From Mangrovimonas sp. YM274 (GTDB taxonomy: Bacteria > Bacteroidota > Bacteroidia > Flavobacteriales > Flavobacteriaceae), in contig NZ_CP133091.1 in the NCBI RefSeq assembly GCF_030908385.1, positions 3,157,501 through 3,221,500 on the forward strand: a stretch of DNA of 64,000 nt, read 5' to 3'. A program made the position numbers and the translations under genes. Every line of letters starts with the position of its first letter. Within the stretch, counting starts at the first letter, position 1. A model generated the notes under the pieces. That model had not been told where the DNA came from and did no database searches. It saw only the letters and a list, made by a program, of their open reading frames with translations. Of the stretch, positions 49,599 to 59,160 are shown in pieces.

Positions 49599-50489
49599 TT
49601 AGTAAGACCACATATCTTGTTCGAAATTACGAATCTTTTCTTTGATTCGATCAGACTCTAAAAGTTGCATTAATGCGTTGTCCGCGATATACTCTTTCAC
49701 TTCTCTGTCTCCATAAACGTTTTCTTCTTTGTACATAAAGCCATTAAAACGTCTTGAATTCAACAAGTGATCGAAAGAGATTGGCACAGCACTGTTTTTG
49801 TTGTTAAACGATTTTGCCTCATGCAAAACTGTTCTTGCTTCTGGGAAGAATACCCAGAACAATTCAACCAAATCAGGAACTTCTGCGTCAATAAAGTTAA
49901 CATCTGGACACACCGGAGCGATACCTAAAAGTCTGTAACGCAATTCACCTTGTCTTTTGTCAAAATACCACAATCCTTTGATACGGTATTCCTTGATATC
50001 ATAAGAAGAGATTTCTCTTTTTCTAATGTATTGAGGATCTACGATACCTTCAGCATTGTATTGCTCAAAACCAAGATCGGTAGTATCTACTAATTTCAAG
50101 GCGCCTTCCAAATCTTTTAAAGTACGCTTTTCCGTGAAATAAGAGTCAGCATAAACATTTTCAATATTACCATTTGCTACATTCTTCATGATTACATCAA
50201 ACAAAGAACGTCTGTTACTACCAATGTTGTTAGTATCCACAGGGTAGTAAAGCGGGAAGTTGGCACGCTCATCTAAAACGATTCTTTCCCAGGTCATCTT
50301 TGAAAACAAAATATCTCTGTCATCTACATAACCATACTCTAAAGGACGGTCATGATCCAATGCCAATTGAGCTTCTGTTTTAACTCCTATTTGGTCTGGT
50401 GTTTTAGCGTTAAGGATATTTGCCTGAGCAAATGCCCCAGTTGTTGCAACAACTCCTAAAACGGTTAATAAAATATTCTTAATCTTCAT
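49599..50489 (-). CDS. gldN: Gliding motility / T9SS protein GldN
   Basis: 296 aa. Signal peptide ending GAFAQ, then the GldN/PorN body (YGYVDDRDILFSKMTWERIVLDERANFPLYYP, then RRSLFDVIMKNVANGNI and DLVELFWVFFPEARTVLHE). Periplasmic ring component that joins GldK at the outer-membrane side of the type IX secretion system. Last gene of gldKLMN, 69 bp after gldM. Confidence 0.95.
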   Translation of the reverse strand: MKIKNILLTVLGVVATTGAFAQANILNAKTPDQIGVKTEAQLALDHDRPLEYGYVDDRDILFSKMTWERIVLDERANFPLYYPVDTNNIGSNRRSLFDVIMKNVANGNIENVYADSYFTEKRTLKDLEGALKLVDTTDLGFEQYNAEGIVDPQYIRKREISSYDIKEYRIKGLWYFDKRQGELRYRLLGIAPVCPDVNFIDAEVPDLVELFWVFFPEARTVLHEAKSFNNKNSAVPISFDHLLNSRRFNGFMYKEENVYGDREVKEYIADNALMQLLESDRIKEKIRNFEQDMWSY

Positions 50490-50558
50490 CTTAAATCATT
50501 TAATGTTTGGGACTTTGAGTCTCTACGTTTAAAACGTTTGTTGTCTAACTAAATTATA

Positions 50559-52109
50559 TTAGTTTGTTAATTCAATAATAACTGGAGATACCTTTTTCAA
50601 CTTGTATGAAGAGTTGTTGGTAATCTTAGCGTTAATATCAAATATTTGAACCGCATCACCACGCTTCGCCTTACGCAACGCAGCTTTAGCTCTATCATTC
50701 AACTTATTACCACTAACAGTAATCGTTGGCTGCCCTGGCACTTTAAATTTGAATCCAGAAACACTTAAAGGTAAATCGAAATCGAAATCATCCAATTTAG
50801 CGCCAACAGAAGAGATTTCTAAACCGTTACGTTGCATTTGAACAGCTCCATCTTCTCCACGAATAGTTCCAGTAGGTGCAGGGATATCCTTGATACGAAA
50901 CGTAGCTTTATCACTTACTTTAGTACCATCAGGTAAGGTACCTGATACATTAATAGTTACTTCTCTACCTGAACCTGGCTTCATGTTGTATTTACCAACA
51001 CCTGATCCTTTACTTAAACCTGGAGCAGAAGCTGATACGTTATTATCAGAAACTCCAGCAAAAGAAATTGTCATTGGGTTTACAACACCACGATATACCA
51101 CGTTCATTTTATCAGCAGAAATAGTAGCTGAATTTGGTTTAGGTACAACCGCATAAGTACTCTTTACAGGAATTGAGATAATAGAATCTCCTTCTTTAAA
51201 CTGGAACTCACCTTCGATAGTTTGCTCACCCACATTACCTGCAGGGAACTTCAACATTGTTTGACCAGCTTGCATTGACTCCTCAGATAACTCCTTACCA
51301 TTAATTACTACTTTATCAGCTCTTAATGTTTTGTCATTTTTACCTAAGATGATTCTACCAGTAAACTCTTCTCCTGAAAAGAATGCAGTTTTGTCTGGTA
51401 CAACGATAGCATCGAAGTTAGTTAAAGAAGCCTCAACTTTAAGTTGCTCACCTAACATAGACTGTAGTACTTCTGTTTCAGTAGTTTTTACGTCTGCTTG
51501 TAACTGAGTCATTTTAGTTAAAGACGCAACCAATGGGAACCCTTTATAATGGTAATCCAACCACTCGATAGATTTTCCATCTCTGTTCTTAACTGGTTCG
51601 GTAGCAAATTTCTCCTTAACATCTTCTGCCATAGCAGCAGTTGAAGGATTGCTTTCCAAAATTGCAGCTACACCATCTCTAAATTTAGCAACCTCAGCCA
51701 AAAATTCTTCTCCTTCTGGCTTCAATTTATCTCCTTTAAACCATAAGTTGTCTAAGAAGTCTCCCTTATCCATTACTTCGTAATCCGTAGGATCTTCCAA
51801 CTTAGCAGTCATTTGAGTTTTAAGGTTTGCGATGTAAGAATCAAAACCTGTTGCTAATTGATCAATTTGATCAGCGGCATTTTTCAATGGCTTGTACTTA
51901 GCTGGTTGCTCATCAACCTTAGCTGCCAAACCATTCATGAACTGCTCGTTTCTTTCTGTAGAAGCCTCGTTGGAATCGGTCAATTTTTCATTCATCAAAC
52001 CGAAAGCCGAAAGTACTTCTTTTGACATATTCAATGCTAACATCGCAATGAAGATCAAATACATCAAGTTAATCATTTTCTGCCTTGCAGATAATTTTCC
52101 TCCTGCCAT
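50559..52109 (-). CDS. gldM: Gliding motility / T9SS motor protein GldM
   Basis: 516 aa. N-terminal cytoplasmic MAGGKLSARQKMINLMYLIF, single TM at about 12-32, then the long periplasmic region of four domains seen in GldM/PorM. Conserved pieces: LNMSKEVLSAFGLMNEKL, PIEWLDYHYKGFPLVASLTKM-like stretch near 185, and the C-terminal GVGAKLDDFDFDLPLSVSGF. With GldL it forms the proton-driven T9SS motor. It lies 55 bp after gldL. Confidence 0.95.
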   Translation of the reverse strand: MAGGKLSARQKMINLMYLIFIAMLALNMSKEVLSAFGLMNEKLTDSNEASTERNEQFMNGLAAKVDEQPAKYKPLKNAADQIDQLATGFDSYIANLKTQMTAKLEDPTDYEVMDKGDFLDNLWFKGDKLKPEGEEFLAEVAKFRDGVAAILESNPSTAAMAEDVKEKFATEPVKNRDGKSIEWLDYHYKGFPLVASLTKMTQLQADVKTTETEVLQSMLGEQLKVEASLTNFDAIVVPDKTAFFSGEEFTGRIILGKNDKTLRADKVVINGKELSEESMQAGQTMLKFPAGNVGEQTIEGEFQFKEGDSIISIPVKSTYAVVPKPNSATISADKMNVVYRGVVNPMTISFAGVSDNNVSASAPGLSKGSGVGKYNMKPGSGREVTINVSGTLPDGTKVSDKATFRIKDIPAPTGTIRGEDGAVQMQRNGLEISSVGAKLDDFDFDLPLSVSGFKFKVPGQPTITVSGNKLNDRAKAALRKAKRGDAVQIFDINAKITNNSSYKLKKVSPVIIELTN

Positions 52110-52164
52110 TTCTAATTAGTTTTTTTTGTTGTTAATTGTTTAAAATTCAGACTAAAAAACCTAA

Positions 52165-52812
52165 TTAGTTTTTGTTCATAGCAGATAGCATACCACCGTA
52201 AACACCGTTAAGTGTAGACAAGTTAGATGCCAAAGATTGCATTTGTTCTTTAAGTTTAGCTGCGTTTTCTGCTGCTTCTTCGTTAATTGAAGCCTGGCGT
52301 GTTGCACTTTCCAACTGTACTTTATAAAGACTGTTTAAAGACTCCATTTGAGCAGCTGCTTGAGACAATTCTTCACCATACTTTTTAGTTGCAGCGATAG
52401 AATCTACTGTTGGGCTGATTCCTTTAGCAGCTCCTTCGAAGTTTTTAATGCTGTTTCCTAAACTAGCCATCAATTCTCCATCAATTTTAGCTTCTTTCAA
52501 TAAGTTGTCTAATTTTTTAGATAAAAGACCTTCAGCATCTTTAGGTTCTTCTTTCTTAGCTTTTGGAGCAGACTTACCACCAGCTAATTCTGGGTAAACC
52601 AAAGACCAATCTAAATCGTCGTCTACTGGTTCGAAAGCTGAAATTGCGAAAATAATTGCTTCAGATACAAGACCAATAGTTAACATCACGTTACCTGTAA
52701 GTGGTCCTAATTCGAAGTGAGTAATTTTAAATAGTGCTCCAATGATTACGATTGATGCTCCTAATCCGTAAGCCATGTTCATAAAACGCTTACCTGCTTT
52801 TGACTGTGCCAT
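52165..52812 (-). CDS. gldL: Gliding motility / T9SS motor protein GldL
   Basis: 215 aa. Two N-terminal TM helices (residues 12-30 and 37-57) with KITHFELGPLTGNVML between, which carries the conserved acidic residue (Glu) placed for proton use, then SAFEPVDDDLDWSLVYPEL and a cytoplasmic coiled coil. Partner of GldM in the rotary motor of T9SS. It lies 74 bp after gldK. Confidence 0.95.
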   Translation of the reverse strand: MAQSKAGKRFMNMAYGLGASIVIIGALFKITHFELGPLTGNVMLTIGLVSEAIIFAISAFEPVDDDLDWSLVYPELAGGKSAPKAKKEEPKDAEGLLSKKLDNLLKEAKIDGELMASLGNSIKNFEGAAKGISPTVDSIAATKKYGEELSQAAAQMESLNSLYKVQLESATRQASINEEAAENAAKLKEQMQSLASNLSTLNGVYGGMLSAMNKN

Positions 52813-52886
52813 AATTTTTGTTTTTAGTTTAAGTTAATATGTATTATTACTTAAGTAGGTTAATAATAGATTTTATGTTTAATATT

Positions 52887-54251
52887 TTAATTTGAATTAT
52901 TGGTTACTTCTGTCCCCATGTAATCCTGAACTGTTCTAAATCCGATGTAACTTCTAGCGGAATCAGCGTACTCATAATCTCTTGAGCTCACTTGTAAGAA
53001 GTAGGCAACATCTTTCCAAGACCCTCCACGCACTACTTTACGCTCGTTAGCTGCATCGTTCACATTAGGATTAATGGTTGAGAAATACTCGTATGACGCC
53101 GGATCGTATGATCCTTGTACCCATTCAGATACGTTACCTGCCATGTTGTATAGGTTATAATCGTTAGGCTCGTAAGCATCAGCTTCTACTGTGTACAAGG
53201 CCTGGTCTGCAGCATAATCCCCACGTAATGGTTTAAAGTTAGCCATAAAGCATCCTCTATCATTTTTAGTGTAAGGTCCTCCCCATGGGAAAGTTGCTCC
53301 TTGCAAACCACCTCTAGCAGCATACTCCCACTCTGCCTCAGATGGTAATCTGAAAGAGTTTACATGAGCTCTACCTCTAGATTTTTGGTAACCATTTTTA
53401 TAAATAGTACGCCATTGACAGAATGCATTAGCTTGTTTCCAAGACACTCCTACTACAGGATATGCTCCATAGGCATCGTGCCAAAAATAATCGTTATGCA
53501 TTGGTTCGTTGTAAGAGTAAGCAAAATCACGGATCCATGCGGTAGTATCTGGATATACGCCTACTTCTTCAGTAATCAACACATCACTTCTTCTAAGGTT
53601 TCTGTTTTTTGCAGCCTTTTGAATGTCCATATAAGTATATTGGAACTTGAACTTGGTAACATCCCAAGTACGTTGCCCATTATAGGACTCCTCAATAGGA
53701 AGATACATAGTATCCATTACCTCAGCGTAGTACTCATCAGGATAATCGTTGGTATCAAAAATAAGGTCTACATCCTTATTAAGCTTTCTACCTTCATATC
53801 CTGTAGGACCTAAACCACTATAGTTGTCCAACATGTACTTTTCGTACACACTCATATTAGCGGTATCTGCATCTTTAAATGCAAACTCACCAATACCACC
53901 GTCATCTGGTGTTTTTCCAATCTCATCGGCCAAAATAGCCAATTTAGTTCTTACGATTGAGTCACGTACCCAATTCACAAATTGACGATACTCACTATTA
54001 GTGATTTCAGTTTCGTCCATATAAAAGGCCCTTACGGTCACCGTTTTGGTTGGTGCATCTTGTACACCCGCCAGATCATCATCCGATTTACCCATGATAA
54101 ATGCTCCACCTGGAACAAGGGTCATACCATAAGGTTTTTCAGGATGCCATTTCTTTCCTTTAACTCCTACCAGTTCTCCTCTGTCACCAGAGCTACAACT
54201 GTGTAAAAGAGCTAATACAGCGGTTAATAAAGCAAACTTCTTCATATTCAT
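52887..54251 (-). CDS. gldK: Gliding motility / T9SS lipoprotein GldK
   Basis: 454 aa. Lipobox LLHSCSSG (Cys near 19). FGE-sulfatase (formylglycine-generating-enzyme-like) fold: MTLVPGGAFIMGKSDDD, RAFYMDETEITNSEYRQF, RLPSEAEWEYAARGG, YNLYNMAGNVSEWVQG, VVRGGSWKD, and GFRTVQDYMG. Outer-membrane ring protein with GldN. First gene of the operon. Paired GAAATGCA repeats lie about 130-155 bp upstream. Confidence 0.95.
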   Translation of the reverse strand: MNMKKFALLTAVLALLHSCSSGDRGELVGVKGKKWHPEKPYGMTLVPGGAFIMGKSDDDLAGVQDAPTKTVTVRAFYMDETEITNSEYRQFVNWVRDSIVRTKLAILADEIGKTPDDGGIGEFAFKDADTANMSVYEKYMLDNYSGLGPTGYEGRKLNKDVDLIFDTNDYPDEYYAEVMDTMYLPIEESYNGQRTWDVTKFKFQYTYMDIQKAAKNRNLRRSDVLITEEVGVYPDTTAWIRDFAYSYNEPMHNDYFWHDAYGAYPVVGVSWKQANAFCQWRTIYKNGYQKSRGRAHVNSFRLPSEAEWEYAARGGLQGATFPWGGPYTKNDRGCFMANFKPLRGDYAADQALYTVEADAYEPNDYNLYNMAGNVSEWVQGSYDPASYEYFSTINPNVNDAANERKVVRGGSWKDVAYFLQVSSRDYEYADSARSYIGFRTVQDYMGTEVTNNSN

Positions 54252-54377
54252 AGAAACTCGAGGTTAAATTATTTAGTTGTAATTATCTTTTTTTTAAAAA
54301 AACACTTAGGGTATTTTTTTAAAGGCTGTAAACATATCTATATATTTTTAAAAAACCAACTTTTTTTTGATTTTTTT

Positions 54378-54406
54378 TGCATTTCATCCTATAAAGTTTG
54401 CATTTC
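54378..54406 (-). promoter_or_regulatory. Paired GAAATGCA direct repeat upstream of gldK
   Basis: On the minus strand GAAATGCA, 13 bp (AACTTTATAGGAT), GAAATGCA: a 21-bp period. The spacer shares AACTTT and GAT with the copy at 45761-45789. Reads in the direction of gldK. Confidence 0.55.
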
Positions 54407-54446
54407 ATCGATGATAAAGTGTTAAAAAAACCAAAAAGTAAATATA

Positions 54447-55613
54447 CTAAAAACTATTCTTTTTATAAGCCTTATACCACCTTTCCGGTATTTTGCCTTG
54501 AGTAGCTTCAATATAATCTTCGTACATGCATGGTAATAACGTATGCTTTTTCAATTTATTATTAACATTTGGTAAAAAAGGGATTTCTATCCACCATCTA
54601 CCCGTTTTGATGCTTTTATAAAAAATAAGCTCATCATCTTCAATTAACACATTGAATTTTTGATAATTAGCATCGCTCTTAAAATCATCATCCTTAATCC
54701 TACAGTTTACACCTTCGACGAAATACCATATCATTTGCGCCACCAGCATAGCGGTAACCCCATCTTCACTGGAAGGTTTGTATTCATAAATCCCAAAGGA
54801 CGACACCTTATTACTTATACCTGCATACCTAGACACAGCACAAATCTCTTTACCATCCAAACCATTGGGAGAATACTTTTGATTTGAACTAAGTTCTGAG
54901 GCTTTCACCGATTTTAAATCGATACTCACAATATGAGCATCCCTCATTACTGGCTCCACTAAAGTTATACTATTGCATACCTCCCCTAATCGATAAGCTT
55001 CAAAATAAAGCTTCTCCATAAGGTCAATTTCTTCTTGAGAATTAAAATAGGTTTGGTAGCCTACCGCGGAATAGTTAAATAGATTAAAAGGCTCTTCCAA
55101 TATAATCTTCCCTAAAAAACTATTGTTCTTAATAGGAAGGGAGGCATCACCCAAATCAAAGTTGCTATCAACATTAACAATATTGATCATTGGCGCAACA
55201 TTATCATAGGCTCTATAATTGGCATAAGTCAAATCTTGACTTCCTCCCAAAACAATAGGAATGATTTGCTTTTCCAACAGCATCCCTATAGTAGTACGCA
55301 ATGCAAAATAAGTATCTTCAACTGTTTCCCCTGGTAAAATATCCCCAAGGTCGGCAATTGTTGTATACCAATTACCCGGGAACAAACTATAAAGAGATGT
55401 TCTAACAGCATCAAAAGAAACAATCTCTCCCATATAATTGACATCATTTCTATTTTCCAAAACACCTATGATGGCCATGTTAACACCCTCCAAATCTGGA
55501 AATCCATGTTGTCTAGAGTGAACCCTTAATTTTCTTCCAAGTGCTTGTTGCGATAATAATTCGCCATGGGCTAGCACAGCATCGGATATAGGGGTTAGAA
55601 AATTAAAGTTCAT
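54447..55613 (-). CDS. Arginase/formimidoylglutamase-fold protein, metal ligands altered
   Basis: 388 aa. Ureohydrolase fold: MAIIGVLENRND, then IPIVLGGSQDLTYANY where active arginases have GGDHS, then NIVNVDSNFDLGD where DAHxD is usual, then HIVSIDLKSVKASE where SxDxDxxDP is usual. The His ligands are missing, so Mn-dependent ureohydrolase activity is doubtful, though flavobacterial databases usually call this gene formimidoylglutamase. It follows topA after 14 bp, so is probably in the same operon, and precedes gldK by 195 bp. Confidence 0.78.
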   Translation of the reverse strand: MNFNFLTPISDAVLAHGELLSQQALGRKLRVHSRQHGFPDLEGVNMAIIGVLENRNDVNYMGEIVSFDAVRTSLYSLFPGNWYTTIADLGDILPGETVEDTYFALRTTIGMLLEKQIIPIVLGGSQDLTYANYRAYDNVAPMINIVNVDSNFDLGDASLPIKNNSFLGKIILEEPFNLFNYSAVGYQTYFNSQEEIDLMEKLYFEAYRLGEVCNSITLVEPVMRDAHIVSIDLKSVKASELSSNQKYSPNGLDGKEICAVSRYAGISNKVSSFGIYEYKPSSEDGVTAMLVAQMIWYFVEGVNCRIKDDDFKSDANYQKFNVLIEDDELIFYKSIKTGRWWIEIPFLPNVNNKLKKHTLLPCMYEDYIEATQGKIPERWYKAYKKNSF

Positions 55614-55627
55614 TTACGGTACTACTA

Positions 55628-58117
55628 TTACTTCTTTTTGGTTGCTGTTTTTTTCCTAGTTGTCTTTTTCTTAGGTGCATTTTTATCAATAATGTCCTTC
55701 GCCTCTTCCAAGGTCATTTCAGAAACATCTACTGTTTTGGGTAGTTCCACCTTTACTTTACCCTTTATTACATTATGCCTACCCCATCTAGCCTTCTCGA
55801 CTCTAATGCCTTCTTCCTTCCAATCGTGGATAAGCTTATCTTTTTCCTTTTGGATTTTATCTTCAATAAGTTCAACAATGTCAGCATCGGAAAGATGATC
55901 CCAATCGTACTTTTTATTCACATTGATGAACATATTGTTCCATTTAATATATGGCCCAAATCTACCTTTTCCTTTTTGAACTGGTAAATCCTGATACATA
56001 TATATAGGCGCATCCGCTTTTTGTTTTTCCTTAATTAATACAACCGCATCATCAAATTCAACACTTAGTGGATCCATTCCTTTCGGCAAGGATACGAAAG
56101 AATTTCCAAATTTCACATAGGGACCGAAACGTCCGTTGTTAACTTCTATCGTTTCACCCTCATATTCCCCCAAAGTTTTTGGCAATTGAAACAAATCCAT
56201 AGCCTCTTCAAACGTAATGGAACTTAACTGCTGATCTGGCGCCAAACTAGCAAATTGTGGTTTCTCTTCATCGTCAACCGTCCCAATTTGCACCATAGGC
56301 CCAAATTTACCCAAGCGCACACTTACTTGCTTTCCTGTATTAGGGTCTACCCCCAAAATGCGTTCCCCAGATTCTCTTTCGGCGTTCTCCTCAACATCTT
56401 TTACCTGTGGATGAAAATCTTTATAGAAATCCTTCATCATTTTGGCCCAATCAACCTTACCCTCGGCAATTTCATCAAAATCTTCTTCGACTTTTGCCGT
56501 AAAGTTGTAATCCAAAATCGTCTCAAAATGATTCACTAAGAAATCCGTTACAATCATTCCGATATCTGTAGGAACTAATTTCCCCTTATCAGAACCTACT
56601 TTTTCAGTAAGCTCTTTTTCTTTTACCGAACCATTTTGAAGTTTCAATTGACTATAAGCTCGCTCTGCGCCATCAACATTCCCCTTTTCAACATAATTTC
56701 TATTTTGAATCGTAGAAATTGTTGGCGCATAGGTAGACGGTCTACCAATGCCCAATTCCTCCAATTGCTTTACCAAAGAAGCTTCGGTATAACGGGCAGG
56801 CGGTCTAGTATACCGTTCGGTTGCGGTGATATAATTATTAAGGAGTATTTCGTTAACCTTAAGCGCAGGCAACATTCCTTCTTGCTCTACATCTTCATCA
56901 TCGGTTCCTTCCAAATATACTTTAAGGAAACCATCAAAAGTAATCACCTCTCCATTAGCCGTAAACACATGACTATCGGTCGATGAACTAATCTTTACAT
57001 TAGTACGCTCCAACTTGGCTTCACTCATTTGCGAAGCAATGGCTCGTTTCCAAATTAAATCATATAAACGATCTTGATCTCTGTCAACATTTATGGAATG
57101 ACGAGAAAAATCGGTAGGACGAATAGCCTCGTGAGCCTCTTGCGCCCCCTTAGCTTTTCCTTTATAATTTCGTGGCTGACTATAGTCTGATCCGTAAGCT
57201 GAATTAATTTCTGCTTGCGCACCAGCTCTTGCCTCATCAGATAAGTTAACACTATCCGTTCTCATATAAGTAATCAATCCCGACTCATACAAACGTTGCG
57301 CCAAGGTCATGGTTTTACTTACCGAAAAATACAATTTACGAGCAGCTTCCTGTTGTAAAGTAGACGTGGTAAACGGTGCCGCCGGAGATTTTTTGGCCGG
57401 CTTTTTCTCTAGATCGGCTACTTTAAACTCTGCTTTGGCATTGGCTTCCAAAAAGGCATAGGCCTCTTCTTTTGTGCTAAAGTTCTTTGGAAGTTTCGCC
57501 TTGAACACTTGCCCGTCTTCATTTGAAAACTCGGCATCAATTCTAAAAGAGGCTTCCGCTGTAAAGTTTTGGATGTCGCGTTCGCGCTCCACAATCAATC
57601 TAACAGACACCGATTGCACTCTTCCTGCCGAAAGACCTCCCTTCACCTTTCGCCATAATACTGGAGACAACTCATAGCCAACAATCCTATCCAAAACACG
57701 ACGTGCTTGTTGCGCATCTACCAAATCGTAATCTATACCTCTAGGATTTTCAATTGCCTTTTGAATAGCCGTCTTGGTAATCTCATGAAATACGATACGT
57801 TTGGTCTTGGCTTTATCCAATTTTAAAGTCTCAGCTAAGTGCCATGCAATGGCCTCCCCCTCACGATCCTCATCACTCGCCAACCAGATAGTTTCTGCTT
57901 TTCCAGCTAAGGTCTTCAGTTTTTTAACAACATCTCTCTTGTCCTTGGACACTAGATATTTTGGCTTAAAATCGCCATCAACATCTACCCCCAATTCTTT
58001 TGAAGGCAAATCTGCAATATGTCCAAAACTAGACTCCACCTTAAAATCCTTTCCAAGGAATTTCTCGATGGTTTTTGCCTTCGCCGGGGACTCAACTATT
58101 ACTAAATTCTTTGCCAT
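55628..58117 (-). CDS. topA: DNA topoisomerase I
   Basis: 829 aa from ATG 58117 (MAKNLVIVESPAKAKTIEKF). A longer start at 58150 would lie upstream of the TACATTTG promoter box and is rejected. Toprim domain with Glu in VESPAKA and acidic DEDREGEAIAWH; KGGLSAGRVQSV; catalytic Tyr in SGLITYMRTDSVNLS. Instead of C4 zinc fingers, the C-terminus has repeats (LGKFGPMVQIG, NGRFGPYVKFG, KGRFGPYIKWN) and a Lys-rich tail. Relaxes negative supercoils. Confidence 0.95.
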   Translation of the reverse strand: MAKNLVIVESPAKAKTIEKFLGKDFKVESSFGHIADLPSKELGVDVDGDFKPKYLVSKDKRDVVKKLKTLAGKAETIWLASDEDREGEAIAWHLAETLKLDKAKTKRIVFHEITKTAIQKAIENPRGIDYDLVDAQQARRVLDRIVGYELSPVLWRKVKGGLSAGRVQSVSVRLIVERERDIQNFTAEASFRIDAEFSNEDGQVFKAKLPKNFSTKEEAYAFLEANAKAEFKVADLEKKPAKKSPAAPFTTSTLQQEAARKLYFSVSKTMTLAQRLYESGLITYMRTDSVNLSDEARAGAQAEINSAYGSDYSQPRNYKGKAKGAQEAHEAIRPTDFSRHSINVDRDQDRLYDLIWKRAIASQMSEAKLERTNVKISSSTDSHVFTANGEVITFDGFLKVYLEGTDDEDVEQEGMLPALKVNEILLNNYITATERYTRPPARYTEASLVKQLEELGIGRPSTYAPTISTIQNRNYVEKGNVDGAERAYSQLKLQNGSVKEKELTEKVGSDKGKLVPTDIGMIVTDFLVNHFETILDYNFTAKVEEDFDEIAEGKVDWAKMMKDFYKDFHPQVKDVEENAERESGERILGVDPNTGKQVSVRLGKFGPMVQIGTVDDEEKPQFASLAPDQQLSSITFEEAMDLFQLPKTLGEYEGETIEVNNGRFGPYVKFGNSFVSLPKGMDPLSVEFDDAVVLIKEKQKADAPIYMYQDLPVQKGKGRFGPYIKWNNMFINVNKKYDWDHLSDADIVELIEDKIQKEKDKLIHDWKEEGIRVEKARWGRHNVIKGKVKVELPKTVDVSEMTLEEAKDIIDKNAPKKKTTRKKTATKKK

Positions 58118-58136
58118 TTTTCTTATTTTAAGGCTA

Positions 58137-58144
58137 CAAATGTA
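58137..58144 (-). promoter_or_regulatory. TAnnTTTG -7 box of topA
   Basis: Minus strand TACATTTG, 20 bp before ATG 58117, fits the Bacteroidota sigma-A -7 consensus and supports the shorter topA start. Confidence 0.6.
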
Positions 58145-58217
58145 TACCAAAAAAAATATATCCTCCTAATTTAATATTTTTTAACCCCCAGATATTGTGC
58201 AATTTTTATCGATTAAT

Positions 58218-58247
58218 AAAAAAAGCCTGAAAAAATTCAGACTTTTA
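58218..58247. terminator. Hairpin terminator between topA and the membrane gene
   Basis: AAAAGCCTGAA, 4-nt loop, TTCAGACTTTT with one internal mismatch, flanked by A and T runs. On the minus strand it follows the membrane gene whose stop is at 58277. Confidence 0.75.
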
Positions 58248-58276
58248 CAACTCTATTTAAAACGAATGAAAAAGAG

Positions 58277-58672
58277 CTATTTCAAAGGTAATTCGTGAGG
58301 TTCAAAACCAACACTGTCCTTATATATATAGTAAGCGGGCAAGTACGAAAATGAAGCGGTTATAAAAAGTCCAACCCCACAAAGTATCAACCCTATAACT
58401 TCGGCAAACAACCCAGATATAATAATCAAGCCAAAGGTGATAAGCCACTTTTTATTTCCCAAGTTAAAACTAGACTTCACGATATCTCCAACAGCCATCT
58501 CTGGATTAAACGCAAAAACAACATTCATTAAAGCTATTGGTACAATGACATAAAATATAGGTAATACGCATAGCATGGCAGCCAACAGGGAAATCCCATA
58601 ACTAATTAGTGCTAGCTTCACTACTTTTACCAAATGTGGTTTTTTTAAATAATAGAAGTAATCATCCCTCAA
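58277..58672 (-). CDS. Membrane protein, C-terminal half (split gene)
   Basis: 131 aa in frame from TTG 58672 (MRDDYFYYLKKPHLVKVVK). TM helices near residues 15-45 (a pair) and 76-105. DYFYYLKKPHLVKVVKLALISYG is what normally follows the DLDL segment of the neighbouring ORF in flavobacterial proteins of about 245 aa, so the two ORFs look like one gene. Confidence 0.65.
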   Translation of the reverse strand: MRDDYFYYLKKPHLVKVVKLALISYGISLLAAMLCVLPIFYVIVPIALMNVVFAFNPEMAVGDIVKSSFNLGNKKWLITFGLIIISGLFAEVIGLILCGVGLFITASFSYLPAYYIYKDSVGFEPHELPLK

Positions 58673-59018
58673 CTAGGTCAAGATCTTTCGCTTTACAAAT
58701 ACGGTAAAAGGACGCCTTAAGCCCAAAAGCAATGACCATGGCAAAAAAAGCAAACAGCAACATAAACACAACAAAAGGAATCATCAAAATTGGGTTTACA
58801 TGATCATTTTGTAATGCTTCCGGATTCCATATACCCATAGCCACCATTGGCAAATACATTATAATGTAGAAGGGCGCCAACATGGCAATGGTTATCAAAA
58901 TCATGATAAGACCTTGTACCCAAACTTTTTTAAAAAGTTCGATACAATTACTAAAGATAGTGCCAAAATCCAAAGGTTCGGCAGCATTAATTCTAGATTG
59001 AAGTTCTGAAAAAGTCAT
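58662..59018 (-). CDS. Membrane protein, N-terminal half (split gene)
   Basis: 118 aa, MTFSELQSRINAAEPLDFGTIF, TM helices near residues 35-58 and 76-100, ending FYRICKAKDLDLVEG. The next ORF starts 11 bp before this stop in another frame. The join KDLDLVE|DDYFYYL is typical of a single uncharacterised flavobacterial membrane protein. A one-base change in the GAGGGATG segment or a sequencing error splits it. Confidence 0.65.
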   Translation of the reverse strand: MTFSELQSRINAAEPLDFGTIFSNCIELFKKVWVQGLIMILITIAMLAPFYIIMYLPMVAMGIWNPEALQNDHVNPILMIPFVVFMLLFAFFAMVIAFGLKASFYRICKAKDLDLVEG

Positions 59019-59092
59019 ATTTAATTAATTGGTTACCTGTTAAAAGTAAGCCATATTATTAACATATTAAAATCAACAATAATACTGTCAAC

Positions 59093-59124
59093 TTGTCATA
59101 GATCACAAATAAATCGTATCTTTG
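59093..59124 (+). promoter_or_regulatory. Promoter of miaB
   Basis: TTG at 59093-59095 (-33) and TATCTTTG at 59117-59124 (-7, exact TAnnTTTG), spacing 21 bp, 36 bp before the miaB ATG. Confidence 0.7.
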
Positions 59125-59160
59125 CACACTTATTGAACACGGAACGCTTCAGTATTATAT

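Noticed and set aside
58118-58150. Upstream topA start
   Set aside because: It lies before the TACATTTG promoter box, and conserved TopA proteins start at MAKNLVIVESPAKA.
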